This document shows positions 13,623-24,303 of a DNA stretch of 64,000 nt, in pieces. How positions within the stretch are numbered: position 1 is the first letter of the stretch; each line of letters begins with the position of its first letter. The notes beneath the pieces are model-generated. The model saw only the letters and a list, made by a program, of their open reading frames with translations, ran no database searches and was not told where the DNA came from. The DNA comes from Aphrophora alni (Eukaryota; Arthropoda; Insecta; Hemiptera; Aphrophoridae): positions 154,324,431-154,388,430 of the forward strand of contig OY740767.1 of NCBI GenBank assembly GCA_963513935.1, in the 5' to 3' direction. The translations under genes and the position numbers were made by a program.

Positions 13623-14937
13623 CCTAATTTTAATAGACTGGTCTGTTGAATTTATAAATTTAATGTGATGACTTTTTACATGAAATTTTATTATCCCCTC
13701 AACTAATAAATGGATATGAATATGAGCTACACTTATTTCCACCGACAATTGAGATGGTGAGAAGAAGTCAATCGAAAAATGGAATATGTTACATCTTCTT
13801 TGAAGATTTGTCTTTTTGGTCGCTCGTGTGTGGGTGTCATAAGATTTGTAACATAAGTGTCATGAGTAAACATTCTGACTGACAAAATAGGGTGCCACAG
13901 ACTATTTGTTATTTATGGTTGCCTACGTTTTTTTATAAAGTCTGTCTGTTTAATTTCATTTTATTAGCCAAAACATTGTTGTACAATTTTTACAATAAGT
14001 AAACCCTTTATGATAAATAGGTACAAAACAATACTGATAATAGACAATACATACAATACCCCTAGATACCCCTGTGTTAATCTGCATATGGCCCAAACAG
14101 ATAAACTAATGTTGTTGAAATATGATATTTGTAAATAGTTTTAAAAATAACATTAATTTATTCTTATCTGTTTATATTATAAAGTTTCTTTTTGATATGA
14201 ATTAAGGTTAATTTATAGTACTTACAGTTTAAGTTTATGTGGATCATACAAGTATTATTACACAATGAAATCAATTTCATTTCATTTCTCTTATCCTTTT
14301 TTTTTTTACTTTTATTATTTAATTAACTCACAATTTTAGGGCTAGTTAATCATTTAAAAAAATTAAATTTCTCAAAATCTCTTACGATTTTGATGAAATT
14401 TTTCTCCAATGTATCCTCTAATAGCTACACAAACCATAATCACTTCACTTTGGTTTTGTATCATTTACTTGCATCAAACTTTTCAGAATTGTTTTCTATG
14501 CATACTGGATAAAGTGAATCAGTTCATTGGAATTAACATTTTCATCGTAAGACCCTAAACCTCCAACAATGAATCATCTTTTACACTGTAAAATTTGCAT
14601 ACAACAGCATCTAAATATATTTTCTATGAAAGAAAATAATTATGAAATATAATACTTCAATAGAAGTTCTGGTAAACAGAATTTTAATTGGATTTTAGTC
14701 AAGTTTGGCAGGTAAACTAGTTTTTACTATTTGTTAAATAGAACATTAAGTTAAAAATAACTTTCATAAAATTAAAAATACTGGCTGTTTGAAAAGTTTA
14801 TTCCAAATAATGTTCATTTCTTGTAAATACCTCAGAAGTGAGCCTGATTATTTTGTGTTGCTTAAAAAAAATCAATAAATAAGCTGATCTATACAAAACA
14901 TTTCTTTCTCAAATTAGAATTACAAAATACATCAGGA

Positions 14938-15165
14938 ACTCACTTATAGTGTATCCCTAGCTGGATCTACACTGTTCTATCCTTTATCATGGGTTATATC
15001 CCTCTCTTTCTTCTTTCTTATCAATTATTGATCAATTTTTTCTTCTGACACTGAATATATTAGAGTATTTGAGACCAAAGGATCCCTATTTTATACCCTG
15101 TTATTTTTTAAGGTCATGATAACCAAGAGGTTTTCACCTTTAAAAACAATCAAAAAAATAAAAGT
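14938..15165 (+). repeat. SINE copy
   Basis: Plus-strand copy: ACTCACTTATAGTG, TATCCCTAGCTGGATCTACA, 'gggttatatccctct' (B-box region), 'ttagagtatttgag', 'ggtcatgataaccaagagg', then an A-rich tail near 15140-15170. It is followed by a C-rich homopolymer at about 15176-15186. Confidence 0.65.
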
Positions 15166-15789
15166 AATAAATACTCCCCCCCCCCATCACCCACCTAAGA
15201 GCTCTAATCAAGTAGAGTAGTTATATGTAACTATTCATTGAAAAGCTTATCAAAAACTCGGCTATGCTTGACAGTATACAAATATGTTGAGAAAATAATT
15301 TAACACAGCCTGAAAATAATCACACTCACAACTGCACATAGTCTGGCCAACCCGAAACTATTCCCATTGCAATTTGATAGAATGGATTGGGTTTCTAATC
15401 TAATTTTAAGTTTCACCAAATTTTATAAAAATGTGCAGAACCAATGAATTAATTTGATTTTTTTTTTTTTTTAATTAAACATTTCTGAATAATTCTTAAG
15501 ATTTAATCCAAAATGTATGAAGATTACATTACAGTTTTTAAAACTCAAACTATTTAATGTGGTGTAAAAATTACCCTATTAGAATATTAGTATAGATATT
15601 TTGTTATTCTTTTTTTTTTTAACTTTAAATACGGTATTCATGATTTCAAATAATTTAAAAAAATTGAAATAAACAACACTTGTGGAACCGTCAATCCACA
15701 ACCACAAATGTTTATAAAAACAAAGTGTTCCCCAATAAACACTTTATTTGTTCAACATGATGATTCATTTACTAAGTCATAATCTTCAG

Positions 15790-16030
15790 TTGTTATATGT
15801 ACTCAGGGACTCAGTATACTGAATAGGGGATTGGCAATTATAACTGGATTTACACATAGTCTTGGGTTTTAGGGCCCTCTCAGGTCTCTCTTAACCAAAT
15901 CTTGTTCTCTTCCGACCATGGCAATATTAAAGTATTCGAAAACTAGGAGTTTTTATTATATATATATATATATATTATAAGGCAATGATGACAAAAGGTT
16001 TTTGCCTTTAAACAACAAAGGAAAAAAACT
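15790..16030 (+). repeat. SINE copy with internal TA expansion
   Basis: Same family in plus orientation: 'actcagggactcag', 'ttggcaattataactgg', 'agtcttgggttttagggc', 'aaagtattcgaaaact', a TA microsatellite at 15957-15977, 'ggcaatgatgacaaaagg', and an A-rich tail AAACAACAAAGGAAAAAAAC. The TA tract expands what is TTATA in other copies. Confidence 0.6.
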
Positions 16031-16554
16031 GTTTGGTATTAAACTATAACTGATCAAGACAATGCTTCACATAGGGGATGTCTCTACGCATTTGTGTTGA
16101 TTTTCTTTTTATTTAATTTATCTTTTCTTTTTTGCAGAGGGGGGGGGAGTTAAGGGCTTTTACAAGTTACATTAGTCATTATTTAGAACACGACTATGAC
16201 TAAATGGCAATCTGTGTGAAGGAATAGCTTTGTCTTTTGTAGTTCAAACCCAAGAAAGTTTGCGTACATATAACAATTAAAGATGATGACTTGGACAAAT
16301 AAAATGTTTAATGAGCAAATGAGTTTCCTTTCATTTGTTAAATGATTTTAAGGCTTATATGTCATTATTTATAGTCAGCAAACAACGACAACTTTCCTCA
16401 GGGGAAGACCCATACCTCTCACTTTGGGGGGGGGGGGCATTCATAATAACATCTCCAGACAGTTTATTAGTATACAGATAAAACATACCAACAGCCTATA
16501 GCTTATAAAATTCAATATTATATCAAAAATAAAATCTGTCAATACATAGAGCTC

Positions 16555-16775
16555 TACCTCACATTAGCTTATAAAAAAATGAAAGGAGCATAAAATAAAG
16601 ACCCCCTAGGCTCCATAGCATCAGGGTTTGGAGAGGGATGGAATGGGTTGGTCAAGAGAGACCTGATAGGAAAAATGAAAGTAAAAATCTAGCCCTAAGC
16701 AAAATTAAAACACAGGTGTATCTCCAGCTAGGATCCCTCGGGATTATTAAACCTCTATTCACAACATGTGAGCAC
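16555..16775 (-). repeat. SINE copy
   Basis: Minus-orientation copy. Plus-strand blocks are 'agcttataaaaaaatgaaa', 'tccatagcatcagggt', 'gtcaagagagacctgata', 'ctagccctaagcaaaatt' and 'ggatccctcgggattatta', ending in a 'gtgagcactgagg' head. A G-rich homopolymer tract lies upstream at about 16426-16436. Confidence 0.6.
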
Positions 16776-17149
16776 TGAGGGTTTTTGTATTAACATACAA
16801 TTATTTAAAATTAATGTTTCATATAAGACGTAATTATTTTAAATTTATTAAGTTAAATTCTTTCATTTGTAAACAATCTTCTACATAAAGTTAACAACTT
16901 TATGTCTAGGAAAATCTTGTAAGATGTAACACAAACGTTTCGCGATTTAAATAAACCAAAGATGGCAAACGTCCAAATTTAATTTAATCTAAATCAAATC
17001 CTATATCATCACCTGGGACAAACTACAAATTTATAACAAAGATTTTTATTGTATGTATATATCATTTCTTCTTCTCATATAAAATCACCTGATACCATTG
17101 TACAGGAAGGATTGAGATAGTAACTCTGTTTTTTTTGTAATTATGTAAT

Positions 17150-18030
17150 AGATTGAAAAATCAATGTCTATCTTATGTGCACCACTCTACAGCCCAAATT
17201 TGTATCAAATTTAGTATGTGTTCCAATATCCCAAAGCATTTTTTGTTTTCTCCATTTTTTAAACTTAAAATTAAGATAACATGGGTAAGAAAAACACAAA
17301 ATTACAATTTTCTATAACAATATTGATCAAATTTCACCTAAATGAAGCCTCTAAGGTCCCCCCCTCAAAGTATTGGTTGCCGCCATCTTTCCAGAAATGT
17401 CAGTTTGCAAATTATCATTAAAATGAATAATCAGTCATGGAGATATTATAAAGTCATTTTTTGCATTACCAAGTTTTTCCTTTATGTATTTCTTTAAGGC
17501 AGAAGTCTCCCTAATGATATTTTTGTGAAATTTTGAAAAAGAAAAAAAAATTAATAGAACCTATACTTGCTTTGGTTTTATTACAAACTGATCCTAGGCA
17601 TAAATTATATTTGATTGAAATCAAGTTCGACTGCGGATGAGGGTCATTTTCGTTTTTTGCTAATTATTTCTAAACCGTACTATTCTTTTATCCGTGATTT
17701 GGAACACTAATTAGAATCATGAATCTTGACATTTCATCAAAATTTTTTGAAAAAAATTGGTTGAACCAAAAGCGAGAAAATAGGTCTTATATAACAGCTA
17801 CATTTTTGGAAAGACAGCGATCAAACATGTCTTGATTAGATTTTATAGGCTACATTTGAGCAGGGTATGATCAACGCTGTCAAGAGCTTTTTTCGAGAAC
17901 GAAGGAAATTTTTAGTTTTGAATTTTGTCAGCTACACTCAAATTTTAAGATATCATAAAAAAATATCTTGAGATATGACCAAACATCAAATTTGATTATT
18001 ATCAGCCTATACGGTTGAACTGTAGAAAGC
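17150..18030 (+). repeat. Dispersed repeat family A, long copy
   Basis: The most complete family A copy. It has 'actctacagcccaaattt', 'caaatttagtatgtg', 'ccagaaatgtcagtttgc', 'ttgattgaaatcaagttc', 'taattatttctaaaccgt', 'cttgacatttcatcaaaa', 'cttatataacagctac' and 'catcaaatttgattatta', in order. It is about 0.9 kb with no open frame and no visible terminal inverted repeats. Confidence 0.65.
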
Positions 18031-18149
18031 GCCCTCTCTGACATTTTGTCCAACATCATTCACAAAACCACTTTTTCCAGTTTATGGTATCCCAAAGTGA
18101 ATATTTCCCAGAAAAACTATACATTGATTTTTTAGGAAGTACAATAAAA

Positions 18150-18700
18150 CAAGTTAATGGAACCAATATGGTAGGTGATCAGCCCGATCATACAAATAGA
18201 TCCTCTAACTTATAATCCCAAAAGTTGGTTTTCTATGCCTTGTAGATAATGTTATATTGTATTAGTAGATCAAGGGTGTTGTTGCTTGTACTTGTGTATA
18301 TCACTATTATCTTGATCTCAAGTAGGCCATATGTAGAGGAGCCTCCAATCACTACACTCATGTTGGACTCGTAACTATATGGATATCAAATTTTCTTGAA
18401 CGATCAGAATTAAAAATTTTATTTTTTACAATAACTTTGCTATTTGTCGTCGTATAGAGGTGGGGTTGGTAATATTACTTGTAGAACAGAAATATGGAAA
18501 TTATTATCTAATTTAGTTTGTTGCAAGTTGAATAACACACGAGATATACCGTAGTCAAAAAAAACTATTTCAAACTTATGCCATTTTGACATTTTCGATA
18601 TTTCTGAATTTCATAGGGTTCTATATGAACACATAACAAATTTCATGTTCCTACTTTTTTTTTTTTTGTAGCTGCTATCATGCTTCACATATAGATGAAA
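18150..18700 (+). repeat. Dispersed repeat family B copy
   Basis: Family B blocks here are 'agatcctctaacttataa', 'cccaaaagttggttttct', 'actcatgttggactcgtaac', 'gtcgtatagaggtggggt', 'cattttgacattttcgat', 'aaatttcatgttcctac' and 'gtagctgctatcatg'. The same blocks recur in order at 19880-20700 and inverted at 36690-37220 and 60340-60850. It abuts the Tab2 exon. Confidence 0.65.
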
Positions 18701-18810
18701 TTTGTATTTTACAATATTAGTGTATCAAGTACACATTGAACATTCTCTATTTCTAAACTCTGTAGGTGTATAAAATAAACAATAATTAAATAACAAAGAC
18801 TGTTTAATAC

Positions 18811-18918
18811 CTGTCGAATGCATTCGCTGACTATTCTATCTGGCACAGCAGGGAATTTTTGTTTTAACTCATGAAACAGTTGCATTATTGAGATGTTGGA
18901 GCAAGGGCACTCGGCCAT
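18811..18918 (-). CDS. Tab2: Tab2 first coding exon: start codon and first half of the CUE domain
   Basis: Encodes 36 residues, MAECPCSNISIMQLFHELKQ then KFPAVPDRIVSECIRQ, ending exactly at a codon with donor CAG/GTATTAAA. It corresponds to the N-terminal CUE ubiquitin-binding domain of TAB2/TAB3: the human protein has LRQKFPEVPEVVVSRCMLQ at this position, directly at its N-terminus as here. The next exon (2483-3470) starts at phase 0 with the matching remainder of the domain. The ATG at 18918 is the first in-frame Met after an in-frame TGA at 18936-18934, and has a favourable context (G at -3, G at +4). Conservation and phase agreement make the call firm although the piece is only 108 bp. 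Confidence 0.88.
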
Positions 18919-18951
18919 CTCACTCTCCAATCCTCAGCATGGTCGAATTCC
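18919..18951 (-). promoter_or_regulatory. Tab2: Tab2 5' leader with a 7-codon upstream ORF
   Basis: The minus strand has a good acceptor (TTATGTTTACAG) before GGAATTCGACC at 18951, suggesting a spliced 5' UTR. An upstream ATG at 18940-18938 with A at -3 opens a tiny frame (MLRIGE) whose TGA (18922-18920) ends one base before the main ATG at 18918. This layout would be expected to lower translation of the main frame. The upstream non-coding exon and promoter were not located. Confidence 0.55.
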
Positions 18952-19880
18952 CTGTAAACATAACCAATGATAAGTTCTCTGTAACACGCACAAATACATT
19001 ATATTTAGTGGTTGTAACAACTTGCTGGCACAGTACAGAAATTCTAAGCATTTGTTTTAAGCAATGATGTAAACATAACCTCAAATTTAAGCTAATAATA
19101 AATTGTAAACAGCTGTTCAGTAAAACCACAGGATAATTAACATTGCACTGAGCTTTGTTATTCTGATCTCTGGACACATTTATTTCAATGTAGAAACAAA
19201 AACTAAAAATTATTTTTAAACACTAAAAAGTTATAAACTTTTTAAAATTATTATTATTATTAATTCCAACAACAAACAAAATCATAATAATGTAGGCTCA
19301 ACATATTATCCTTAAAAATATCTTCTTATTTTTCTTTGTATCTGTTGTTGGTGAATTTTATTCACATACGATTTATGCTTGAGGAAGTTTTGGGCACAAG
19401 CGAAGCAAATTTGAGCCCTATTTTAAATAAGTTTTTCAAAGTTAACATTTATAGTTTATTTACACTTTGTGATCGACAACTACTGAACAGACATTTTCAG
19501 TAACAGTTAATTTTGGTTTGTGTTTATTTGGGGATGGATAAGTGAGAAAGTTTGTGCAATGTTTATTTTAATTTTTAAAAACTCCTACAATAACTTTTTA
19601 TTTGAATACTTAAATTTTCAACAGACTGTTGTGTGAATGCTTTGAGACAATGAAATAATAAACAAATCTTTGAAACAACTATGTGATGAATGTTAGACCA
19701 CCCTAGAATCCATCAGTCTAGCTTAAGTGGCAGCCGTAGCAATTAACTATGCTTGGACTAACACTGTATGCCAAGGAGAAGTCTACATTTAATATTAACT
19801 CTGTGAACAGTTTATACAAACATTACATACCCATTGATAACACCATATCCCCCCCCCCCCAATATGTGCTGTTTTATAAT
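18952..19880. other. AT-rich DNA upstream of the Tab2 leader
   Basis: No exon, transposon or RNA gene is recognisable. It carries short (ATT)n runs near 19250-19262. If Tab2 has a 5' non-coding exon farther right, this is intron sequence. Confidence 0.5.
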
Positions 19881-20700
19881 CCAAATCACATTTGCCAAGC
19901 TGTACGTAAAAACAAATTGATGCGTACCATCGTGGTACTTACCACGCCAAATCACACAATCAGATCCTCTAAATGTAACGTCCAAAAGTTGGATTCTTAG
20001 GTCATGAAGGAAATGATAGATCAAGAGGTCTGGACCATAGAGTAAGTTTGTTTTAAACAAGTTGTTACACAGGTTTTCTGAACCTCATAATTCCCTAAAT
20101 CACAACTTTTAATGACATCGGCTAGGTATTAGCGAGCCTCGTAATTATGTATATATTAAACAGATTTCTACTCGGATCCATTGTGTCGGTGTATCGGTCC
20201 TGATAGGCCTTTAGCTGTATATATATGTAAAGGTGTCTTCACAAGCTACACTCGTGTTGTTGAGTTAGCCTTGCCAGATCTCGAAACTATATGAATATCA
20301 CTTTTTTTAAGAGGTCATGGTTTAAAATTACATTTTTACAATGACTTCGTTATTTGTCATCATAGAGAGGTGGGGCTGCTACCATTACATGTAGAATTGA
20401 AATCTGCAAATTTGAATTTAATTTCATTACATGTAGGCCTACAAGTAAAATCTGCAAATTTGTATTTAATTTAGTGTGATGCAAGTTGACACGAACAATA
20501 AACTGTTTACAATAGCTAACATTTTGACATTTTCAATTCAATTTTTTTGAATTTCAAAAGAATTCTATATGAGCATACTATTGTACTCTACACCGAATTT
20601 CATGTTCCTATCTCAATTTTTGTGGATGCTATCGTGTTTACATACAGACAACAATGACAATGACGACAGACAGACAGACAGCGTGTTGAAAATCACTTAT
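19880..20700 (+). repeat. Dispersed repeat family B, longest copy
   Basis: Includes 'cagatcctctaaatgtaa', 'cgtccaaaagttggattc', 'ctacactcgtgttgttgag', 'tcatcatagagaggtggggc', 'cattttgacattttcaat', 'gaatttcatgttcctatc' and 'gtggatgctatcgtgttta', and ends in a GACAGACAGACAGACAGC tail at 20665-20685. The order matches the 18150 copy. A C-homopolymer at about 19851-19861 precedes it. The segments 'gtagaattgaaatctgcaaatttg' and 'gtaaaatctgcaaatttg' look like a short internal duplication. Confidence 0.65.
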
Positions 20701-21117
20701 TAAGTTTCCTGATGCCTTTTCATACGATATTAGGTAAATAAATATTATGTTTCGTAGGTAAACCACCACCAGCAATAAGACCTCGTAGACTCTACTGTGT
20801 GGAGAAAACAAACTCCTGAGTAGGGGGAGGGGATAAAGGAAAAATAATAATAAAAAACTGCGAGAAAAACAATTAGAAAAACCAATAAAAGAATTCTATA
20901 GTTTGTACGAAATGATAAAGGAGATGATAAAAAGATAAAAGAACTAGTAAAAATGTGGAACTGATTATTAACTAAAAGAAAACTTTCCTACTAACAAACT
21001 GAAAACAATCAGAGATTGTACTTCATAAAAACAAGTTGAATCAGGTGATCTATCTAGGACAGTTGTTGAAGAAAAGATGGAAAAGAAGAAAGAAGAAGAT
21101 ATTGGGCATTGAAATAT

Positions 21118-21148
21118 ATAAATAATAATAATAATAATAATAATAACA
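21118..21148. repeat. (AAT)n microsatellite
   Basis: About nine tandem AAT triplets in otherwise A-rich sequence. The surrounding 20700-21700 bp hold no recognised gene. Confidence 0.85.
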
Positions 21149-21714
21149 TTGATATTAAAAGAAGAGGTCAAGTGTATGTAGCCAAAACTTGGACACTAAG
21201 AAAGAAAAGAAAAAAAACTACAAACCACAGAACAAGCGATGGAAAGATATTTAGTAAAAAAAAAGTGACAGAGTAAGAAAACTGCTGTGATGGACAGCAC
21301 CAAATTAAGTGCCGGTGGGCAGGACATGTTTATTGAAGATTACTGTTACATTTATTTTATTATATTTAAGTGTAATTATTAATTAATTATAAAGACTTTA
21401 TTTATGAAAATTGCAACAAATTTCCTGAATACTATTTTAATTTATTTTACACTTTAGATTGAATTATAAATCTTAATATTTCACTAAAATTTTATGAAAA
21501 TGTGTGTATCAATCTTGAGACATTCAAACATTCACAACAGGTCATGGTTATTTCCCATTTCCAAGCACGAACCAATATTTTTCAGGAATTTTAAGCAATA
21601 AGTTTTGTTTGAACTCCTAGAGTAGGCCTTATAAATTATTGTAAATTAGTTATGGCAACTTCCTCCTTAAATTTACAACTAGATTTGCATTATTTTCACA
21701 TCTTCCTTTTCAAT

Positions 21715-22740
21715 TCAATTTATTTATCCTTTCGACAAATGTTTAAATTTTTTAGAGGCGAAGTCAAATATCAATTTACAGTAGTAGATAATAATACAGA
21801 ACATAGAGGCACCAAGAGATAGGCCTACACTATAACAATCAGTAAATATAAATAATAATAATAGTAATAATACATATACCACAAATACTTTAGAAAACCA
21901 CAAAAATTTAACATTTATAATAGGAAACATTTATAATCATTTATGATAAAAATTACAATCAAACACATTATACAATAATAGAGAATAACACACATGAAAG
22001 AATAAAACTCATAATTAAGACAATGACATAAACTCATCCAGCGAATACACATCCCTCTGGAGCAAAAAAATGTTTCAGCCTTTATTTAAAACTTTTAACA
22101 TCAGATATAACTCTGGAAGTCTGTACTTCCAGCCTGCGCTGGGAGCCTTCTGTAGATGCTCAATCTATGATTATTACATCTGAAGTCACCCCTTTTCCTT
22201 GTTTGATGATTATGAAAATCACTGTTGTTAGCCGTTTCACTCTTAAATCTACAGCATACTATTATCTCTAAAATGTATAAGCTCGGGAATGTCCAAATAT
22301 TTAAATACCTAAAAGCTTCTCAGCACGTCTCTCTTGGTTTTAGTTTTAATACAGCTCTTACAGATTTCTTTAGTAAAGAGAATACCCTTTGTAAGTGCTG
22401 TTTAGTAGAAATTCCCCACAAACAAATCCTGTTGTTTAAATGAGACTGTACTAGACCATAATAAACCTGTTTTCAATAAATATATATCACAGTATTTTGA
22501 TAAATAACAGAACCAAAACACTCCTCAAGTTAATTTACTACATACACTATCTATATGATTAACCTTTTAACCAGACCTAAAAATCTGGTTGTATCTACCT
22601 TCTCCAGAAACTCGCCATCCAAGAATGTGTTCGGTTAAAATCTATTTGTCATATTATTTTGACCAAATGAGATAAAGTTTGTTTTCTTAGAGTTGATTTT
22701 TAAATTAATTTCATTAAAATACTGGTAAATTTCTTTTATA
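21715..22740 (-). pseudogene. Decayed jockey/CR1-like LINE, reverse transcriptase 3' part and 3' UTR
   Basis: Six-frame reading of the minus strand gives broken RT-like peptides in order: NLKINSKKTNFISFG (the 'NLKLN..KT..I.F' block), FLGLVKR, a WGIST block, then RYLNIWTFPSLYILEIIV, then HNHQTRKRGDFR and RRLPAQAGS. These follow the order of the post-palm part of non-LTR retrotransposon RTs, which normally mobilise by target-primed reverse transcription. Multiple stops and frameshifts make it dead. The 3' end is probably near 21715, where a tail-like AAATTGAATTGAA (minus strand) occurs. The palm/FADD core is missing, so the copy is 5'-truncated. Confidence 0.6.
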
Positions 22741-23520
22741 AGATGACGACAACAGAGACAATATTTTTTCCTATAAACAACAACAAGAAAACAAAGGTCT
22801 ACCTCTCTTTTATGCTTCGGTTTTCTTTTCTTTTTAGGCGATTATAACTACAAAGTTTTTCGTCTCTAAACAAGGAAACATCAGATTTTGGTAATGTTTG
22901 GGAACTGCATATTTCCAGATCATAACTTCAATTACAAGTACGACAAAATACTCGTACCTTCATCCCTCTATTAGCCCAAAATTCAAAGATTCGTCACCAT
23001 ACAAAATTTAGTAAAGAGGGGGAAACAATTTACCATAGCATAGCTAATCCTGTTGGCATTCTTCCAAATGGGCCAAACAGGGGCCCCACTATATTTCTCA
23101 AAATATATAGTGGTTATTTTTGTATTTTTAATATTGTACAACTGTTTCTGTAATCTTTGCCCTTCTGATGTTAACAAAAAAGAAAAAAATAACAGGCCAT
23201 CAATAACTTTCTAATTGGAAAATAGATTTAAACATAGTGCCTTAAAGTACATATATAGATATTATAAATGTAATCAAAATCAGTGATTACAAAATTTCTA
23301 ATAATATTTTTACTTATATGGCAGCCTATTGGGGTCCAACCGATGTTAAATTTGAACTCAGCAATCCAAAATACGTAAATCAATTTCAAGTAAATCAACA
23401 ATAATTTTAAATTAGCTTAATTTCGGCGCCAACTTCTATTTTCAATTCTTTAAAAGAATTTAATCATTCCATACTTTGTTTTTGTTGTTTTGTTAAAGGC
23501 GGAAAAATTTACGGTTATAA
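22740..23520. other. Unassigned AT-rich stretch
   Basis: No supported gene. Part of 22740-22800 may continue the LINE relic. No repeats beyond short homopolymers were recognised. Confidence 0.4.
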
Positions 23521-23524
23521 TCAA

Positions 23525-23695
23525 TCACCTGAAACAGAAGACCCTAGTCCTCGAATACTCTAATATCGTTAAGGTCAAAGAATTAGTCAAGTGGGAATAA
23601 AAGAGAGGGATCTAACCCATGACTACATAGGTAGAATACCTTGGGATTGCCACACCTCTACTTATAAGTTAGCTCCCGAGGGGATCATCCCACAT
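23525..23695 (-). repeat. SINE copy
   Basis: Plus-strand blocks 'ccctagtcctcgaatactct', 'aggtcaaagaattagtcaag', 'agagagggatctaacccat', 'gactacataggtagaata' and 'ccttgggattgccacacctc' match the 13375 copy in the same (minus) orientation. The A-tail side is trimmed. Confidence 0.65.
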
Positions 23696-24303
23696 TACAG
23701 ACCACTTGACCTTTACATAGTACATGAAATGGTCTAAGTATTTGTGGGGACTCAAAAAGTTGAAAACCAATGAAAATTCAATATCGAAATAGTAGCACAA
23801 TCATGACGGTTACATTATCTTTAATGTATAAATTATATTATCTATCTCTAATATATCTACAATGTAACAATTTCTGTGTGCATATCCAGTATATACATAA
23901 TATGCACAAATGTCGTTATCACAGGGAACAAACTGTTATAATTATTAAAAATGGTAAGCTAGAAAACTGTTCCTCAAGGATATATATATTAGGCCCAGTA
24001 AATATGTTTATGATGGTAACATCTTTCACTATAAAAACAATTCTTCATGACTCTCCATCTGTGAATAGTGGTTTTCAGTAAATTGCTTGTCTATAGTACA
24101 TTAAATTTGGTTATTTCCTTTCAAACTCATAAAACAAAATTGAAAGATATTAACTTTGACTATAACAAATGGATTTTAGGAAGTGACGTAACTGTAAATT
24201 TTGAGTAAACTTTTAAAACTGTGTATAATAATTAAATACCGGTAGTCATAATAATGTCCGTTTGTCATATGTGCAGTACTCTACAGCCCAAATAGGTGGA
24301 TTG

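Larger units (their letters stand above)
3471..18810 (-). other. Tab2: Tab2 intron 1 (15.3 kb)
   Basis: This intron interrupts the CUE domain. It begins with CAG/GTATTAAA on the minus strand at 18810 and ends with a T-rich acceptor at 3471. It is packed with dispersed repeats, SINEs and a large hairpin (listed separately). Stretches 3.5-8.1 kb and 11.2-12.5 kb show little beyond AT-rich sequence and homopolymers. A slightly GC-richer minus-strand patch at 7654-7798 is discussed under findings. Confidence 0.8.

Noticed and set aside
20968..21171. Ile-rich minus-strand frame
   Set aside because: Generated by an (AAT)n microsatellite.
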